DNA from: Lacihabitans soyangensis
Lineage (GTDB): Bacteria; Bacteroidota; Bacteroidia; Cytophagales; Spirosomataceae
NCBI RefSeq assembly: GCF_024343775.1
Contig: NZ_RJUF01000184.1
Span: 1-64,000, forward strand
Length of the DNA: 64,000 nucleotides
Reading direction: 5' to 3'
Under the pieces are notes generated by a model. The model made no database searches. It had not been told where the DNA came from and saw nothing but the letters and a program-made list of their open reading frames with translations. The number at the start of each line of letters is the position of its first letter. Within the stretch, counting starts at the first letter, position 1. The translations under genes and the position numbers were made by a program. This document shows positions 8,259 to 16,684 of the stretch, in pieces.

Positions 8259-8879
8259 ATGAGCAAAATAATTTTTGACAGCGGAATATCACTAGATGGC
8301 TTTTTCGCAGGTGATAACAGAGGACCTCAAAACCCGATGGGTGGAGTTTCGGGACAAATACACTCTTGGATGTTTAATCAAAAGGCTTTTTGGGAACACC
8401 TAGGATTAGCTGGAGGCAATGAGGATGGAGCGGATGGAAAATATATTAGAGAGACCATCGAACGAACTGGTGCCTATATTATGGGCAAGCGAATGTTCGA
8501 AGAAGGCGAAGCGGTTTGGCCAAATGATTTATACAAAGCTGACGTTTATGTACTTACACACGAAAAGCGAGAACCTTGGGTACAAGAAGGTACCACTACT
8601 TTTTACTTCATCAATGACGGAATAGAAAGTGCCTTGGAAAAAGCCAGAAAATCAGCAAAAGGCAAAGATATAAGGATTCAAAGAGGTGCCAATACTATTC
8701 AACAATATCTAAATGCGGGACTCATAGACGAATTTTTTATTCATATTTCGCCTGTTTTATTAGGAAGTGGAATACGTCTCTTTGAAGGCATCGACAAAGA
8801 TAAGTATGACTTACAAATAGCTGAAGTGATACACTCAGAGCTGACTACTCATTTGAGATATATACTGACAAAGAAATAG
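8259..8879 (+). CDS. dihydrofolate reductase family (RibD C-terminal-like) protein
   Basis: A 206-residue protein of the RibD-C/YyaP dihydrofolate-reductase-like family. It opens FDSGISLDGFFAGDNRGPQN, the family's substrate loop. AYIMGKRMFEEGE and DVYVLTHEKREPW are the central Rossmann-like strands. The dinucleotide-binding region is DIRIQRGANTIQQYLNAGLI, followed by DEFFIHISPVLLGSGIRLFEG. These are probable NADPH-dependent reductases of unknown substrate, distinct from true DHFR and RibD, and they are commonly encoded near AHSA1 and VOC genes, as here. The gene looks complete. Confidence 0.85.
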   Translation: MSKIIFDSGISLDGFFAGDNRGPQNPMGGVSGQIHSWMFNQKAFWEHLGLAGGNEDGADGKYIRETIERTGAYIMGKRMFEEGEAVWPNDLYKADVYVLTHEKREPWVQEGTTTFYFINDGIESALEKARKSAKGKDIRIQRGANTIQQYLNAGLIDEFFIHISPVLLGSGIRLFEGIDKDKYDLQIAEVIHSELTTHLRYILTKK

Positions 8880-8994
8880 AAAAAGCAATTTAAACTGTCA
8901 ATTTTTACTACAGTTAGTTTACTGTGGACCTATTCATCAATGGCAGAAAGCATCTCTTCTTTTGAGGATAAATTCTTGAAAAAAGTAGAAATTC

Positions 8995-10293
8995 CTAACT
9001 CACATCTTCAGAGCTATTTCTCCATGTCATGATACCCGCTATGAGTGCGGGTATGGCAAAAATCATGAAGTTAGCACCGATCGTCAAGCCCATTCCTATC
9101 AAAAGTCCGCCAAGTTTTGGGCCGACTATGCCACCAATTCGCCCCGCTCCCATTGCCCAGCCGATACCTGTGGTTTTGAATTCGCTCGGGTACATGCGAG
9201 CCGCAAAAGCGTACAAGCCTACAAATCCGCCCTGAATACCAAACCCCAAGAAGGCAAATACCAACAGGATGATATCCGAACCAATAAAAAATCTAAAACA
9301 CGCCATCAATACAGCCGTTAGAATCAATATAACGCCAATGGTTTTTTTAAGACCAAATTTACTCGAAAAATACCCCTGTGTAACGATGCCAAAAAATGCT
9401 CCAATATTAAAAACAGTACCTGCATAAATAGCCAAACTCAACGACAAACCAGCATCAGAGGCCAATTTCGGTATCCAACTGGTCATAAAATACAAGGCCG
9501 CAAAAGCCATAAACAAGGCAATCCAAAGTTCTACGGAAGGCTTTTTATATTTGCCTGATAAGAGTTTACCAACCGGTATAGCAGACTGTTTATCGGCTTT
9601 GGCAGGAAGGACAGATATGGCCTCGTGACCCATTTTACGCAAAATTGTGTTGATTTTTTCCAATGCATTATTCGGCTGGGCCTTGATATAAAAATCTATG
9701 GACTCCGACAAAAATATGATAATCAATGGAATAGCCAATAAAGAAGCCATGCCTGCATAAGCAAACATCTGCTCCCAGCCTTCTGCTGGAATCACCTTTG
9801 CAGCTACCAGACCAGATATCACGGCTCCTATGGGGTAACCTGAAATAACAAAACTCACCCAAAAATCACGGGTTTTGTTGGGCGTAAACTCAGCCGTGAG
9901 TGCGGCAGTACTCGCCAGCATACAGCCAATACCCAATCCACTCAGAAATCTATAAGCGAGTAGGGCGTTCACATTGGTGGCAAAAGAAGTCAAATAAATA
10001 CAAGAGCCCATCACCACAGCACTGATTAGTATAAGGTTTTTCCGCCCGATTTTATCTGCATAAGGTGCTATAAAGAGTGTTCCAAGCGTCATACCGATGA
10101 GTCCTGAGCTAAAAACCGTCCCCAAAACCTCTGGACCAATTGACCATGCTTTTGCTATGGCGGGTGCCGTGTACGAAATAACCAAAACGTCCATGCCGTC
10201 GAGCATATTCATCAAAAAACATATAATGATGGTGGCAAATTGAAGTTTTGAGAGAGGATTAGAGTCAATCAAGGCTTTTGAAGAGAATTCCAT
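8995..10293 (-). CDS. MFS transporter, aromatic acid:H+ symporter type
   Basis: A 432-residue major facilitator protein with 12 predicted membrane helices. The first helix carries FLMNMLDGMDVLVISY, the D-G-x-D signature of the AAHS family (PcaK, BenK, MhpT). The loop between helices 2 and 3 has APYADKIGRKNLI, and helix 5 GYPIGAVISGLVA. AAHS members import benzoate-type acids with protons. The second half repeats the pattern (GYFSSKFGLKKTIGVILIL). No ring-cleavage gene is adjacent; the nearest aromatic operon is about 35 kb away at 44.1-48.7 kb. It is convergent with the accessory genes and divergent from the AraC gene. Confidence 0.85.
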   Translation of the reverse strand: MEFSSKALIDSNPLSKLQFATIIICFLMNMLDGMDVLVISYTAPAIAKAWSIGPEVLGTVFSSGLIGMTLGTLFIAPYADKIGRKNLILISAVVMGSCIYLTSFATNVNALLAYRFLSGLGIGCMLASTAALTAEFTPNKTRDFWVSFVISGYPIGAVISGLVAAKVIPAEGWEQMFAYAGMASLLAIPLIIIFLSESIDFYIKAQPNNALEKINTILRKMGHEAISVLPAKADKQSAIPVGKLLSGKYKKPSVELWIALFMAFAALYFMTSWIPKLASDAGLSLSLAIYAGTVFNIGAFFGIVTQGYFSSKFGLKKTIGVILILTAVLMACFRFFIGSDIILLVFAFLGFGIQGGFVGLYAFAARMYPSEFKTTGIGWAMGAGRIGGIVGPKLGGLLIGMGLTIGANFMIFAIPALIAGIMTWRNSSEDVS

Positions 10294-10641
10294 TCTTATA
10301 AAATCTATTGTAGGGTTGATTATTTTAAAACTTAAAATTAGTGTATTTATCCTAGAAAAAATAAGGTAAAATAGAGATTATTTGCTTTTTGGAATAATAT
10401 TGACTCCTTGAATCCCTTCTTTTTAATGATTCTTATCACAAATAATAAATAAATCGAAAATAATGAAAACAATCAATAAGACATCTCAAACACCTTTCAA
10501 GCACCATTCAATGCTGATTTTCAAAATATTAACAGTTTTTTGAGCTACCAATTAACTACCGCCAACACCCACAAAAAATATAAACCTCGCTAATACGGCT
10601 TTTATTGGGTAGCTTTGAGAAAACATAATAATGACTGACCA
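10294..10641 (+). other. divergent intergenic region
   Basis: This 348-base AT-rich gap lies between the divergent MFS and AraC-type genes and must hold both promoters. I find no clear TAnnTTTG element in good position for either and no strong inverted repeat. A 26-codon frame from 10463 has no recognisable ribosome binding site or family resemblance and was not called. Confidence 0.3.
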
Positions 10642-11205
10642 ATGAAGCTCTACATTAAATATATGGTGAGCAATCGTTGCAAGATATTGGTCAAAGAAGC
10701 CCTCAAAGACCTTGGCCTTCATTTTATATTGGTGGAGCTGGGCGTGGTAGAAGTCATGGAAACCCTCACAGCCAACCAGATATTATCGCTGAAGGCGGTT
10801 TTGAACGAGGCGGGTCTCGAACTCATGGACGATAAGCGAGCCATGTTGATTGAGCGGATCAAAAATGTGGTGATAGAAATGGTCCACCACTCTGACGAAC
10901 TGCCCAAAACCAACTTCTCGGACTTTATAAGTGGTAAATTAAACCACGATTACACCTACCTGGCCAATCTTTTTTCAGAAGTACAAGGCACTACTATTGA
11001 GCACTTTATCATAGCTCACAAAACCGAACGCATCAAGGAGTTGATTATATACGGGGAGTTGAACATCACCGAAATCGCCTACAAAATGAATTACAGCAGT
11101 GTAGCCCATTTGTCGAGCCAATTCAAAAAAGTTACTGGCCTTACTCCTACCCATTTTAAACAATTAAAAGACAAAAAAAGAAGCCCAATAGAAGAAATAG
11201 GATAA
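10642..11205 (+). CDS. AraC-type helix-turn-helix regulator
   Basis: A 187-residue DNA-binding protein. The C-terminal 95 residues are an AraC/XylS domain: a first helix-turn-helix in FSDFISGKLNHDYTYLANLF and HFIIAHKTERIKELIIYG, and a second in ITEIAYKMNYSSVAHLSSQF, then the conserved VTGLTPTHFKQLK. The N-terminal 85 residues (RCKILVKEALKDLGLHFILV, ...VEVMETLTANQILSLKAVL) are not a cupin; they suit a small signalling or dimerisation domain. Twelve bases separate it from the hybrid kinase gene, so the regulator, kinase and receiver form one signalling operon. It is a candidate regulator for the island that follows, by position only. Confidence 0.8.
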   Translation: MKLYIKYMVSNRCKILVKEALKDLGLHFILVELGVVEVMETLTANQILSLKAVLNEAGLELMDDKRAMLIERIKNVVIEMVHHSDELPKTNFSDFISGKLNHDYTYLANLFSEVQGTTIEHFIIAHKTERIKELIIYGELNITEIAYKMNYSSVAHLSSQFKKVTGLTPTHFKQLKDKKRSPIEEIG

Positions 11206-11216
11206 ACTATTATGAT

Positions 11217-13574
11217 TTGACAATCGTGTCAAATACGACCGACATATACCAAAAAGTAAAAATCAATAAGTATACATTTTCGGTGATTATATCATCTAAC
11301 AATAAATTGAAAAAAGAAGAAAACAAACATGACAATGAATTAGATATTGCCAAGAAGGAGTTGGTCTTGCAAAATATCGAGAAAGAAAAACGTGCTCAGG
11401 AGTTGGTGGTTGCCAACAAGGAATTGGCGTTTCAAAACCTTGAAAAAAGCAAAAGAGAGGAAGAATTGGCATTGGCAAATATTGAACTGGCTTTTCAAAC
11501 TCACGAAAAAGGTAAACGTGCGGAGGAATTGGTTTTGGCAAACAAAGAGTTGGTTTTTCAGAACCTAGAAAAAGAAAAAAGGGCTGCAGAACTTACCAAG
11601 GCTAACTTGGCCAGAATACTCATAGAGGCGAGTCATGATCCACTTTTCACCATCAATCCAAGCGGGAAAATTACAGATCTGAACAATGCCTCAGCCAAAA
11701 TTACTGGAATGAGCAGGGAAAATTTGCTCGGGACCGATTTTTTTGAACATTTTACAGAACCACAAAAGGCCAGAGAAGTCTACAAGGAAGTGTTCGACAA
11801 AGGTTTTGTGAGCGACTATCCACTGACCATCAGAGATCATAAACTCACGGAGGTCTTGTTTAACGGTTCTGTATTTAAAGACGAGGCGGGCATAGTGGTG
11901 GGTGTAGTGGTGGTAGCCCGAGAAATAACCGAACAAAAAAGAATAGAAAATGAGCTAATCGAAGCCAAAGTTTTTGCGGAGTTGGCTACAGAAATAGCAG
12001 AAGAGACTCAGAAAAGGTCAGAAAATGCCATGCATATTGCTGAAAATGCTGTGAAATCGAAACAGCAATTTCTATCGAACATGAGTCATGAAATCCGAAC
12101 GCCAATGAACGCCATCATCGGTTTTACCAAAGTGGTTCTAAAGACTGAGCTGACGGCCAAACAAAGAGAATATCTGTCGGCTATTAAAATCAGTGGAGAT
12201 GCCCTTATTGTTCTCATCAATGATATTTTAGATTTGGCAAAAGTAGATGCCGGCAAAATGACTTTTGAGGAAATCCCGTTTAAAATGGCAGCCTCTATAA
12301 AAGCCATGCTGCATTTGTTCGAAACCAAAATACAAGAGAAAAACCTGGAGCTAGAAGTTGATTATGACGAAAATATTCCCGAGGTTTTGGTTGGAGATTC
12401 GGTGAGGTTAAATCAAATAATCCTCAATTTGGTGAGTAATGCTGTGAAATTTACAAGCACCGGTAAGATAACTGTTAAGGTAGAAATGCTTTCAGAAAAT
12501 ACGGAAGAGGTGAATATAAAGTTTGAAATCTCAGACACCGGAATCGGTGTTTCAAAAGACAAAATCAAGCATATTTTTGACAATTTTCAGCAAGCCACAA
12601 GCGGTACCTCAAGACTATACGGAGGTACTGGTTTGGGCCTGGCCATAGTAAAACAACTGGTTGAAAAACAAGGCGGTAACATCGAAGTAGATAGCCAGCT
12701 AGACATTGGTTCTTCATTTAGTTTTCAGCTTGTTTTCAAAAAAACCATCCAACAAGAAACCAACAGAAAAGCCAGCCAAGATCTTGAAGACGAAATGGTG
12801 GGAATCAAGGTTCTTGTGGTAGAAGATATGGAGCTCAATCAACTACTGATGAAAACCCTATTGGAAGATTTTAAGTTTGAATGCGACATCGTTACCAATG
12901 GGAAGCTCGCCGTCCAACGCTTAACAGAGAAAAGCTATGACATCATTCTGATGGACCTGCAAATGCCTGAAATGAATGGCTTCGATGCCACCAAATACAT
13001 CAGAAATATTCTCAAACTCCAAGTACCCATCATGGCCCTTACAGCCGATGTCACCACTGTAGATTTAGAAAAATGTAAGGCTGTGGGTATGAATGACTAC
13101 ATCGCTAAACCAGTGGACGAAAAACTACTTTATTCGAAAATAATAGAACTGGTTAAACGAACAATCTCATTAGATGACAAATTAAAAACAGAAGAACTGA
13201 TAGTGAAGGTGAGATGTATTAACTTGAGCTATCTTTTGGAAAAAACGAAGTCTAATCCAAAACTGATGGCAGAGATGATTAAGCTATATTTGGAGCAAAC
13301 TCCACCCTTGATAGCAGCCATGAAGTTGGGATTTCAGACCAGCGATTGGAAATTATTGAATTCGGCAGTACATAAAATGATACCATCGTTTTCTATTATG
13401 GGCATGGACAATAATTTTGAAGACATGGCAAAAAAAATCCAAGAATATGCCATTCAGCAAGAGATTTCGAATCATATATCGGATTTGGTGATGAAACTCG
13501 AGCATATATGCCTTCAGGCCTGTGAAGAATTAGAGGAAGAACTCAACAAATTAAAAAACACTAGCAATGAATAA
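11217..13574 (+). CDS. hybrid histidine kinase with PAS, receiver and HPt domains
   Basis: A 785-residue cytosolic hybrid sensor kinase. Residues 48-131 are four head-to-tail 21-residue coiled-coil repeats (pattern ELxxQNxEKxKRAxEL). A PAS domain follows at about 135-240 (ILIEASHDPLFTINPSGKI). HisKA contains the phosphoacceptor His291 in NMSHEIRTPMN. The ATPase domain (about 395-510) has N box NLVSNAVKF, G1 DTGIGV and G2 GGTGLGLAIVK. A receiver (about 530-650) has DIILMDLQMPEMNG and ends with the K of IAKP. The C-terminal HPt-like domain has AVHKMIPSFSIMG. There is no membrane segment. No ATG exists in the N-terminal region; the TTG at 11217, twelve bases after the AraC stop, is the likely start. 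The last eight bases overlap the next gene. Confidence 0.9.
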   Translation: MTIVSNTTDIYQKVKINKYTFSVIISSNNKLKKEENKHDNELDIAKKELVLQNIEKEKRAQELVVANKELAFQNLEKSKREEELALANIELAFQTHEKGKRAEELVLANKELVFQNLEKEKRAAELTKANLARILIEASHDPLFTINPSGKITDLNNASAKITGMSRENLLGTDFFEHFTEPQKAREVYKEVFDKGFVSDYPLTIRDHKLTEVLFNGSVFKDEAGIVVGVVVVAREITEQKRIENELIEAKVFAELATEIAEETQKRSENAMHIAENAVKSKQQFLSNMSHEIRTPMNAIIGFTKVVLKTELTAKQREYLSAIKISGDALIVLINDILDLAKVDAGKMTFEEIPFKMAASIKAMLHLFETKIQEKNLELEVDYDENIPEVLVGDSVRLNQIILNLVSNAVKFTSTGKITVKVEMLSENTEEVNIKFEISDTGIGVSKDKIKHIFDNFQQATSGTSRLYGGTGLGLAIVKQLVEKQGGNIEVDSQLDIGSSFSFQLVFKKTIQQETNRKASQDLEDEMVGIKVLVVEDMELNQLLMKTLLEDFKFECDIVTNGKLAVQRLTEKSYDIILMDLQMPEMNGFDATKYIRNILKLQVPIMALTADVTTVDLEKCKAVGMNDYIAKPVDEKLLYSKIIELVKRTISLDDKLKTEELIVKVRCINLSYLLEKTKSNPKLMAEMIKLYLEQTPPLIAAMKLGFQTSDWKLLNSAVHKMIPSFSIMGMDNNFEDMAKKIQEYAIQQEISNHISDLVMKLEHICLQACEELEEELNKLKNTSNE

Positions 13575-13992
13575 AATAAAATTGTTTTTGGTAGACGACG
13601 ACGCCTTATTTTTGAAATCGCTGGAAATAGAATTCATGGACAATGGTGACTTTGAGATAGAAACTTTTATCTCAGGTGAGCTTTGCATAGCCAATCTGTC
13701 CAAAAAGCCCGATATCATAATTCTAGATTATCATCTCGACGGTATAAATCCCGGAGCCATGAACGGCTTAGAAACTTTGAAAAAAATAAAATCTATCAAC
13801 AAAGATATTCCGGTCATTATTTTGTCCTCACAAGATAAAATAGAGGTGGCCGTAAACTGCATGCACCACAACGCCTTCGACTACGTCGTTAAGAGCGAAA
13901 CCGCCTTCGTCCGACTAAGAAAGGCCATAGATTCTGTTTTTCACCTCCAAAAAATCCAAAAAGAGCTTAACTGGTATATGGATAGGATGTAG
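13567..13992 (+). CDS. single-domain response regulator
   Basis: A 141-residue CheY-like receiver without an output domain. The acidic pocket is LFLVDDDALFL, the phosphoacceptor Asp is in IIILDYHLDG, the Thr/Ser switch is in VIILSSQDK, and the conserved Lys is in DYVVKSETA. The insertion INPGAMNGLETLKKI after the phosphosite is a known variant of stand-alone receivers. It overlaps the hybrid kinase gene by eight bases and is almost certainly translated with it. It may pass phosphate between the kinase's HPt domain and another output protein. Confidence 0.9.
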   Translation: MNKIKLFLVDDDALFLKSLEIEFMDNGDFEIETFISGELCIANLSKKPDIIILDYHLDGINPGAMNGLETLKKIKSINKDIPVIILSSQDKIEVAVNCMHHNAFDYVVKSETAFVRLRKAIDSVFHLQKIQKELNWYMDRM

Positions 13993-14170
13993 TTGGTGGA
14001 CTGGTTGATTAGTTACTGGTTGGCTGGTTACTGGTGGATTGGTTATTGGTTGATTGGTTATTAGTTGATTGGTTATTGGTGGACTGGTTACTGGTTGATT
14101 GGTTATTAGTTGATTGGTTATTGGTTGATTGGTTATTGGTTGATTGGTTATTGGTTGATTAGTTACAAGT
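13993..14170 (+). repeat. 15-bp minisatellite
   Basis: About ten imperfect head-to-tail copies of GGTTGATTGGTTATT (15 bp), each built from two GGTT-ATT halves, with variants such as GGTGGACTGGTTACT. It begins right after the response regulator stop. Similar but degenerate TTAGTTACT-type repeats occur at 45107-45239. The array has no spacers, so it is not a CRISPR. Slippage is the likely origin. Confidence 0.8.
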
Positions 14171-14294
14171 TACTGGCCACTGAGCACAATGAAAATATAG
14201 TGATGGCCTGGGTAAAGATTTGATTATGAGGTCCATATGTGATATTTCAAAGACATATACCAATTAACTCAAATCCGTTGCGAATCCCCAAATG

Positions 14295-14359
14295 TGGGAA
14301 TAATGTAAGTTTAAACGATATTTATGTAACACTCCACACCTTCAAACATCAGACCTTTG
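14295..14359 (+). promoter_or_regulatory. stress-regulon promoter element, site 1
   Basis: A composite element with TGGGAAT at 14295, TAAGT at 14306, TGTAACA at 14325 and the -7-like GACCTTTG at 14352-14359. The spacing of 57 bp from the first box to the -7 box and the 21 bp between TGTAAG and TGTAAC match the other sites. It lies 56 bases upstream of the small membrane protein gene at 14416 and would drive the OmpA and beta-barrel genes behind it. Confidence 0.7.
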
Positions 14360-14415
14360 CATGGTGAAAATCATTTCACACTTGCCCCACCAATAGTGGG
14401 ATTTAAACTACGCTG

Positions 14416-14730
14416 ATGAAAAAATATACCATGTATTTCCTGACCTTGTTTATGTTGTTGAGTTTGACACCATTACAATCGAAAGCTGAACCAACTGCCA
14501 TTTTAAAAGAAAGAACCAAAAAAGTTGAGTCTGAAGAAGCCAAGATTTTGTTGGCAAGATTAGATGCTATAAAAGCTATGGACAAATCAGAAATGACCAG
14601 AAGTGAAAAGAAAGAATTGAGAAAAGAAGTGAGAACCATAAAGTCAAATTTGGCAGATTTGGGTTCTGGTGTCTATCTGTCAGCAGGTGGAATCATCATC
14701 ATTCTTCTGATACTAATTCTATTGTTATAA
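14416..14730 (+). CDS. small exported protein with C-terminal membrane anchor
   Basis: A 104-residue protein with a cleavable signal peptide (MKKYTMYFLTLFMLLSLT, probable cut after SKA), a charged coiled-coil region (ERTKKVESEEAKILLARLDA, MTRSEKKELRKEV) and a very hydrophobic C-terminal helix (LSAGGIIIILLILILLL). It would sit in the periplasm, anchored in the inner membrane by its last 18 residues. Proteins of this build are conserved in Bacteroidota and unnamed. It is the first gene behind promoter site 1 and is followed 63 bases later by the OmpA lipoprotein gene. Function unknown. Confidence 0.7.
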   Translation: MKKYTMYFLTLFMLLSLTPLQSKAEPTAILKERTKKVESEEAKILLARLDAIKAMDKSEMTRSEKKELRKEVRTIKSNLADLGSGVYLSAGGIIIILLILILLL

Positions 14731-14793
14731 GTACAAACAACCTACTAGGTCCGCACCTATTTTAATACAGATCGAATTCAAAAAAATACTAAA

Positions 14794-15480
14794 ATGAAGA
14801 AAGTAATAATATCACTTCTGACTATAACTACCTTAATAGTAGGATGTAAGACTACCCAAAGTCAGAAAAAATCTAATCTTAGCAAGACCGAAAAAGGAGC
14901 CATTATTGGTACTTCTTCAGGAGCTGTTTTGGGCGGAATATTGGGCAATAAGAAGAACAGCACCGCTCTTGGAGCTATACTTGGAGCTACCGTAGGTGGA
15001 GCCGTGGGTGTAATCATTGGTAACAAAATGGACAAACAAGCCAAGAAAATCCAAGACGAATTGGGAAATGTAGCCAAAGTAGAACGTGTGGGTGAAGGAA
15101 TAAAACTGACTTTTGACAGCCAATTGCTGTTCGATTTTGGAAAAGCCAGCCTCCGTGAGTCTAACAAAGATGATTTATGGAAATTGGCCAATACACTGAA
15201 ACAATACCCCGATACCGACGTGCTCATAGTAGGTCACACCGACAACGTGGGCTCAGAGTCGTTTAACCAAGCCTTATCAAAAAAAAGAGCTACTGCCGTT
15301 TCTGGTGAACTAACTTCTACTGGAATAAGCAAAACAAGGGTTAAAATCAAAGGCAAAGGCGAAAGTCAACCAACAGAAACCAATGAGACAGACCTTGGTC
15401 GCTCGCAGAATCGTAGAGTGGAAATAGCCATCTATGCCAACAAAAAAATGAAAACTGAGGCCAATAAAGAAGCCATTTAA
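14794..15480 (+). CDS. OmpA family lipoprotein with glycine zipper
   Basis: A 228-residue outer-membrane lipoprotein, YiaD-like. The lipobox is TLIVGC at residues 13-18. Residues 30-80 are a glycine zipper (GAIIGTSSGAVLGGILG, GAILGATVGGAVGVIIG). The C-terminal OmpA domain (about 105-220) binds peptidoglycan through LIVGHTDNVGSESFNQALS and the conserved NRRVEIAI motif. It anchors the outer membrane to the wall. One base separates it from the downstream beta-barrel gene. The preceding gene and promoter site 1 place it in the stress regulon. Confidence 0.9.
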   Translation: MKKVIISLLTITTLIVGCKTTQSQKKSNLSKTEKGAIIGTSSGAVLGGILGNKKNSTALGAILGATVGGAVGVIIGNKMDKQAKKIQDELGNVAKVERVGEGIKLTFDSQLLFDFGKASLRESNKDDLWKLANTLKQYPDTDVLIVGHTDNVGSESFNQALSKKRATAVSGELTSTGISKTRVKIKGKGESQPTETNETDLGRSQNRRVEIAIYANKKMKTEANKEAI

Positions 15481-15481
15481 A

Positions 15482-16069
15482 ATGAAAAATATGAATAAGA
15501 ATACAATATTGATACTCGCTTTGTTCCTGATTTCTTTCGGAACTAAGGCCCAACTTAAATTCGGTGTCAGGGCTGGACTAAACGCCTCCAACGTGTCATT
15601 CCCCAACCTACCTAACAAATCAGAAAAGATAGGTTTCCACGTGGGTTTATTTACGGATATACCCGTAGTAGAGGATTTTATGTCGGTACAACCAGAATTG
15701 AGTTATTCCACAAAAGGAACAGCGTTCAAGGTATTGTCCGAAAAACAATCCATCAACATGAACTACGTAGATTTCTTTTTGCCAGTATCGTTTAAAATGA
15801 GCGATTTTAACATCAATGTGGGTCCATTTGCCTCTTACTTGATTTCTACACCCGATTATACCTACTACAACAACAATTCTGTTTTGGTAGATGCCTTCAA
15901 AAAAATTGATGCTGGCCTTACGGCCGGATTGGGGTACAATTTCAACAAAATGATGATTGGCGTACGCTACAACCAAGGTTTTATAGACGTTACCCAAGAC
16001 AATTCCCGTGCATTGCTCGGAAGTGGTAAAAATGCTGTAGGGCAACTTTCTATAGGCTATAAGTTTTAA
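15482..16069 (+). CDS. PorT-like outer membrane beta-barrel protein
   Basis: A 195-residue protein with signal peptide (NTILILALFLISFGTKAQ) and an eight-stranded barrel of the PorT/OMP_b-brl_2 type. Typical blocks are LKFGVRAGLNASNV, GFHVGLFTDIPV, FMSVQPELSYSTKGTAF, YVDFFLPVSFKM, INVGPFASYLIS and the final MIGVRYNQGFIDV ... LSIGYKF with a terminal Phe. It begins one base after the OmpA stop. Likely a structural or stress-induced outer-membrane protein. The first ATG at 15482 is nine bases before a second possible start. Confidence 0.85.
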   Translation: MKNMNKNTILILALFLISFGTKAQLKFGVRAGLNASNVSFPNLPNKSEKIGFHVGLFTDIPVVEDFMSVQPELSYSTKGTAFKVLSEKQSINMNYVDFFLPVSFKMSDFNINVGPFASYLISTPDYTYYNNNSVLVDAFKKIDAGLTAGLGYNFNKMMIGVRYNQGFIDVTQDNSRALLGSGKNAVGQLSIGYKF

Positions 16070-16079
16070 GTCAATACTT

Positions 16080-16113
16080 AATATTCCAGAGGCGAGATTT
16101 CTTCTGGAATATT
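16080..16113 (+). terminator. intercistronic stem-loop
   Basis: AATATTCCAGA (16080-16090) pairs perfectly with TCTGGAATATT (16103-16113) across a 12-base loop. No U-tract follows, so it may end transcription weakly or stabilise the upstream mRNA. Confidence 0.55.
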
Positions 16114-16135
16114 CTAATCCTAAAAAACACTACAA

Positions 16136-16255
16136 ATGAACAATATATTTAAAGGCTTACTAGCTGGCTATGGAGCCAAAAAATTAGGAGGCGGTTGCTT
16201 CGGAACGGTCATCGTTTTCATCATTATTTGGGTGATACTCGGACAGTGTAAATAA
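16136..16255 (+). CDS. 39-residue small membrane protein
   Basis: A short frame reading MNNIFKGLLAGYGAKKLGGG and ending in a single hydrophobic helix (CFGTVIVFIIIWVILGQC). The start is an ATG six bases behind a purine-poor leader (ACACTACAA), and the frame is framed by genes on the same strand, with 19 bases to the next ATG. Similar glycine-rich micro-membrane-proteins sit in stress clusters of related bacteria. The call is from hydrophobicity and position. Confidence 0.5.
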   Translation: MNNIFKGLLAGYGAKKLGGGCFGTVIVFIIIWVILGQCK

Positions 16256-16274
16256 TATATAAACCTTAAAAACA

Positions 16275-16667
16275 ATGACAAAAGCAACACTATTGGGCAT
16301 TTGGATGGACCACTCCGAGGCCAATCTTATGGAATATTCCAACGAGGATATGGTCACAAATACCATCAAATCGAGATTTACACAGGAAGTAAAAGAAGAA
16401 AGTATAAACAAAGGCGAAAGCGGAATGCACGCCAAAGAAAAACAATTAAAGACCGAATACTTTAAAGAAATCGCCAAAGTAATTAAGAATTATGAGGGCG
16501 TATTACTGTTTGGACCAACCACCGCCAAAATGGAATTGGTAAATATGCTAAAAGAAGACCACCACTTTGACAAAATAAAAATAGAAGTACAGCAATCCTT
16601 CAAAATGACTGAAAACCAGCAACATGCTTATGTGAAAGAGTACTTTTCGAAGCAATACATTTATTGA
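16275..16667 (+). CDS. conserved protein, possibly eRF1-domain-3-like
   Basis: A 130-residue cytosolic protein. The first strand ATLLGIWMDHSEANLMEYS, the alternating strand and helix with EVKEESINKGESGMHAKEKQ, and LLFGPTTAKMELVNMLKEDH plus FKMTENQQHAYVKEYF resemble the L7Ae/eRF1-domain-3-type fold seen in host-attachment and ribosome-associated stress proteins. That comparison is from memory of the layout only. It is encoded with two other small stress-type genes. A catalytic role is not indicated. Confidence 0.5.
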   Translation: MTKATLLGIWMDHSEANLMEYSNEDMVTNTIKSRFTQEVKEESINKGESGMHAKEKQLKTEYFKEIAKVIKNYEGVLLFGPTTAKMELVNMLKEDHHFDKIKIEVQQSFKMTENQQHAYVKEYFSKQYIY

Positions 16668-16684
16668 TTTAAACGACCATAACA

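Noticed and set aside
13993-14170. CRISPR-like array
   Set aside because: The repeats are only 15 bp, head-to-tail, with no spacers.
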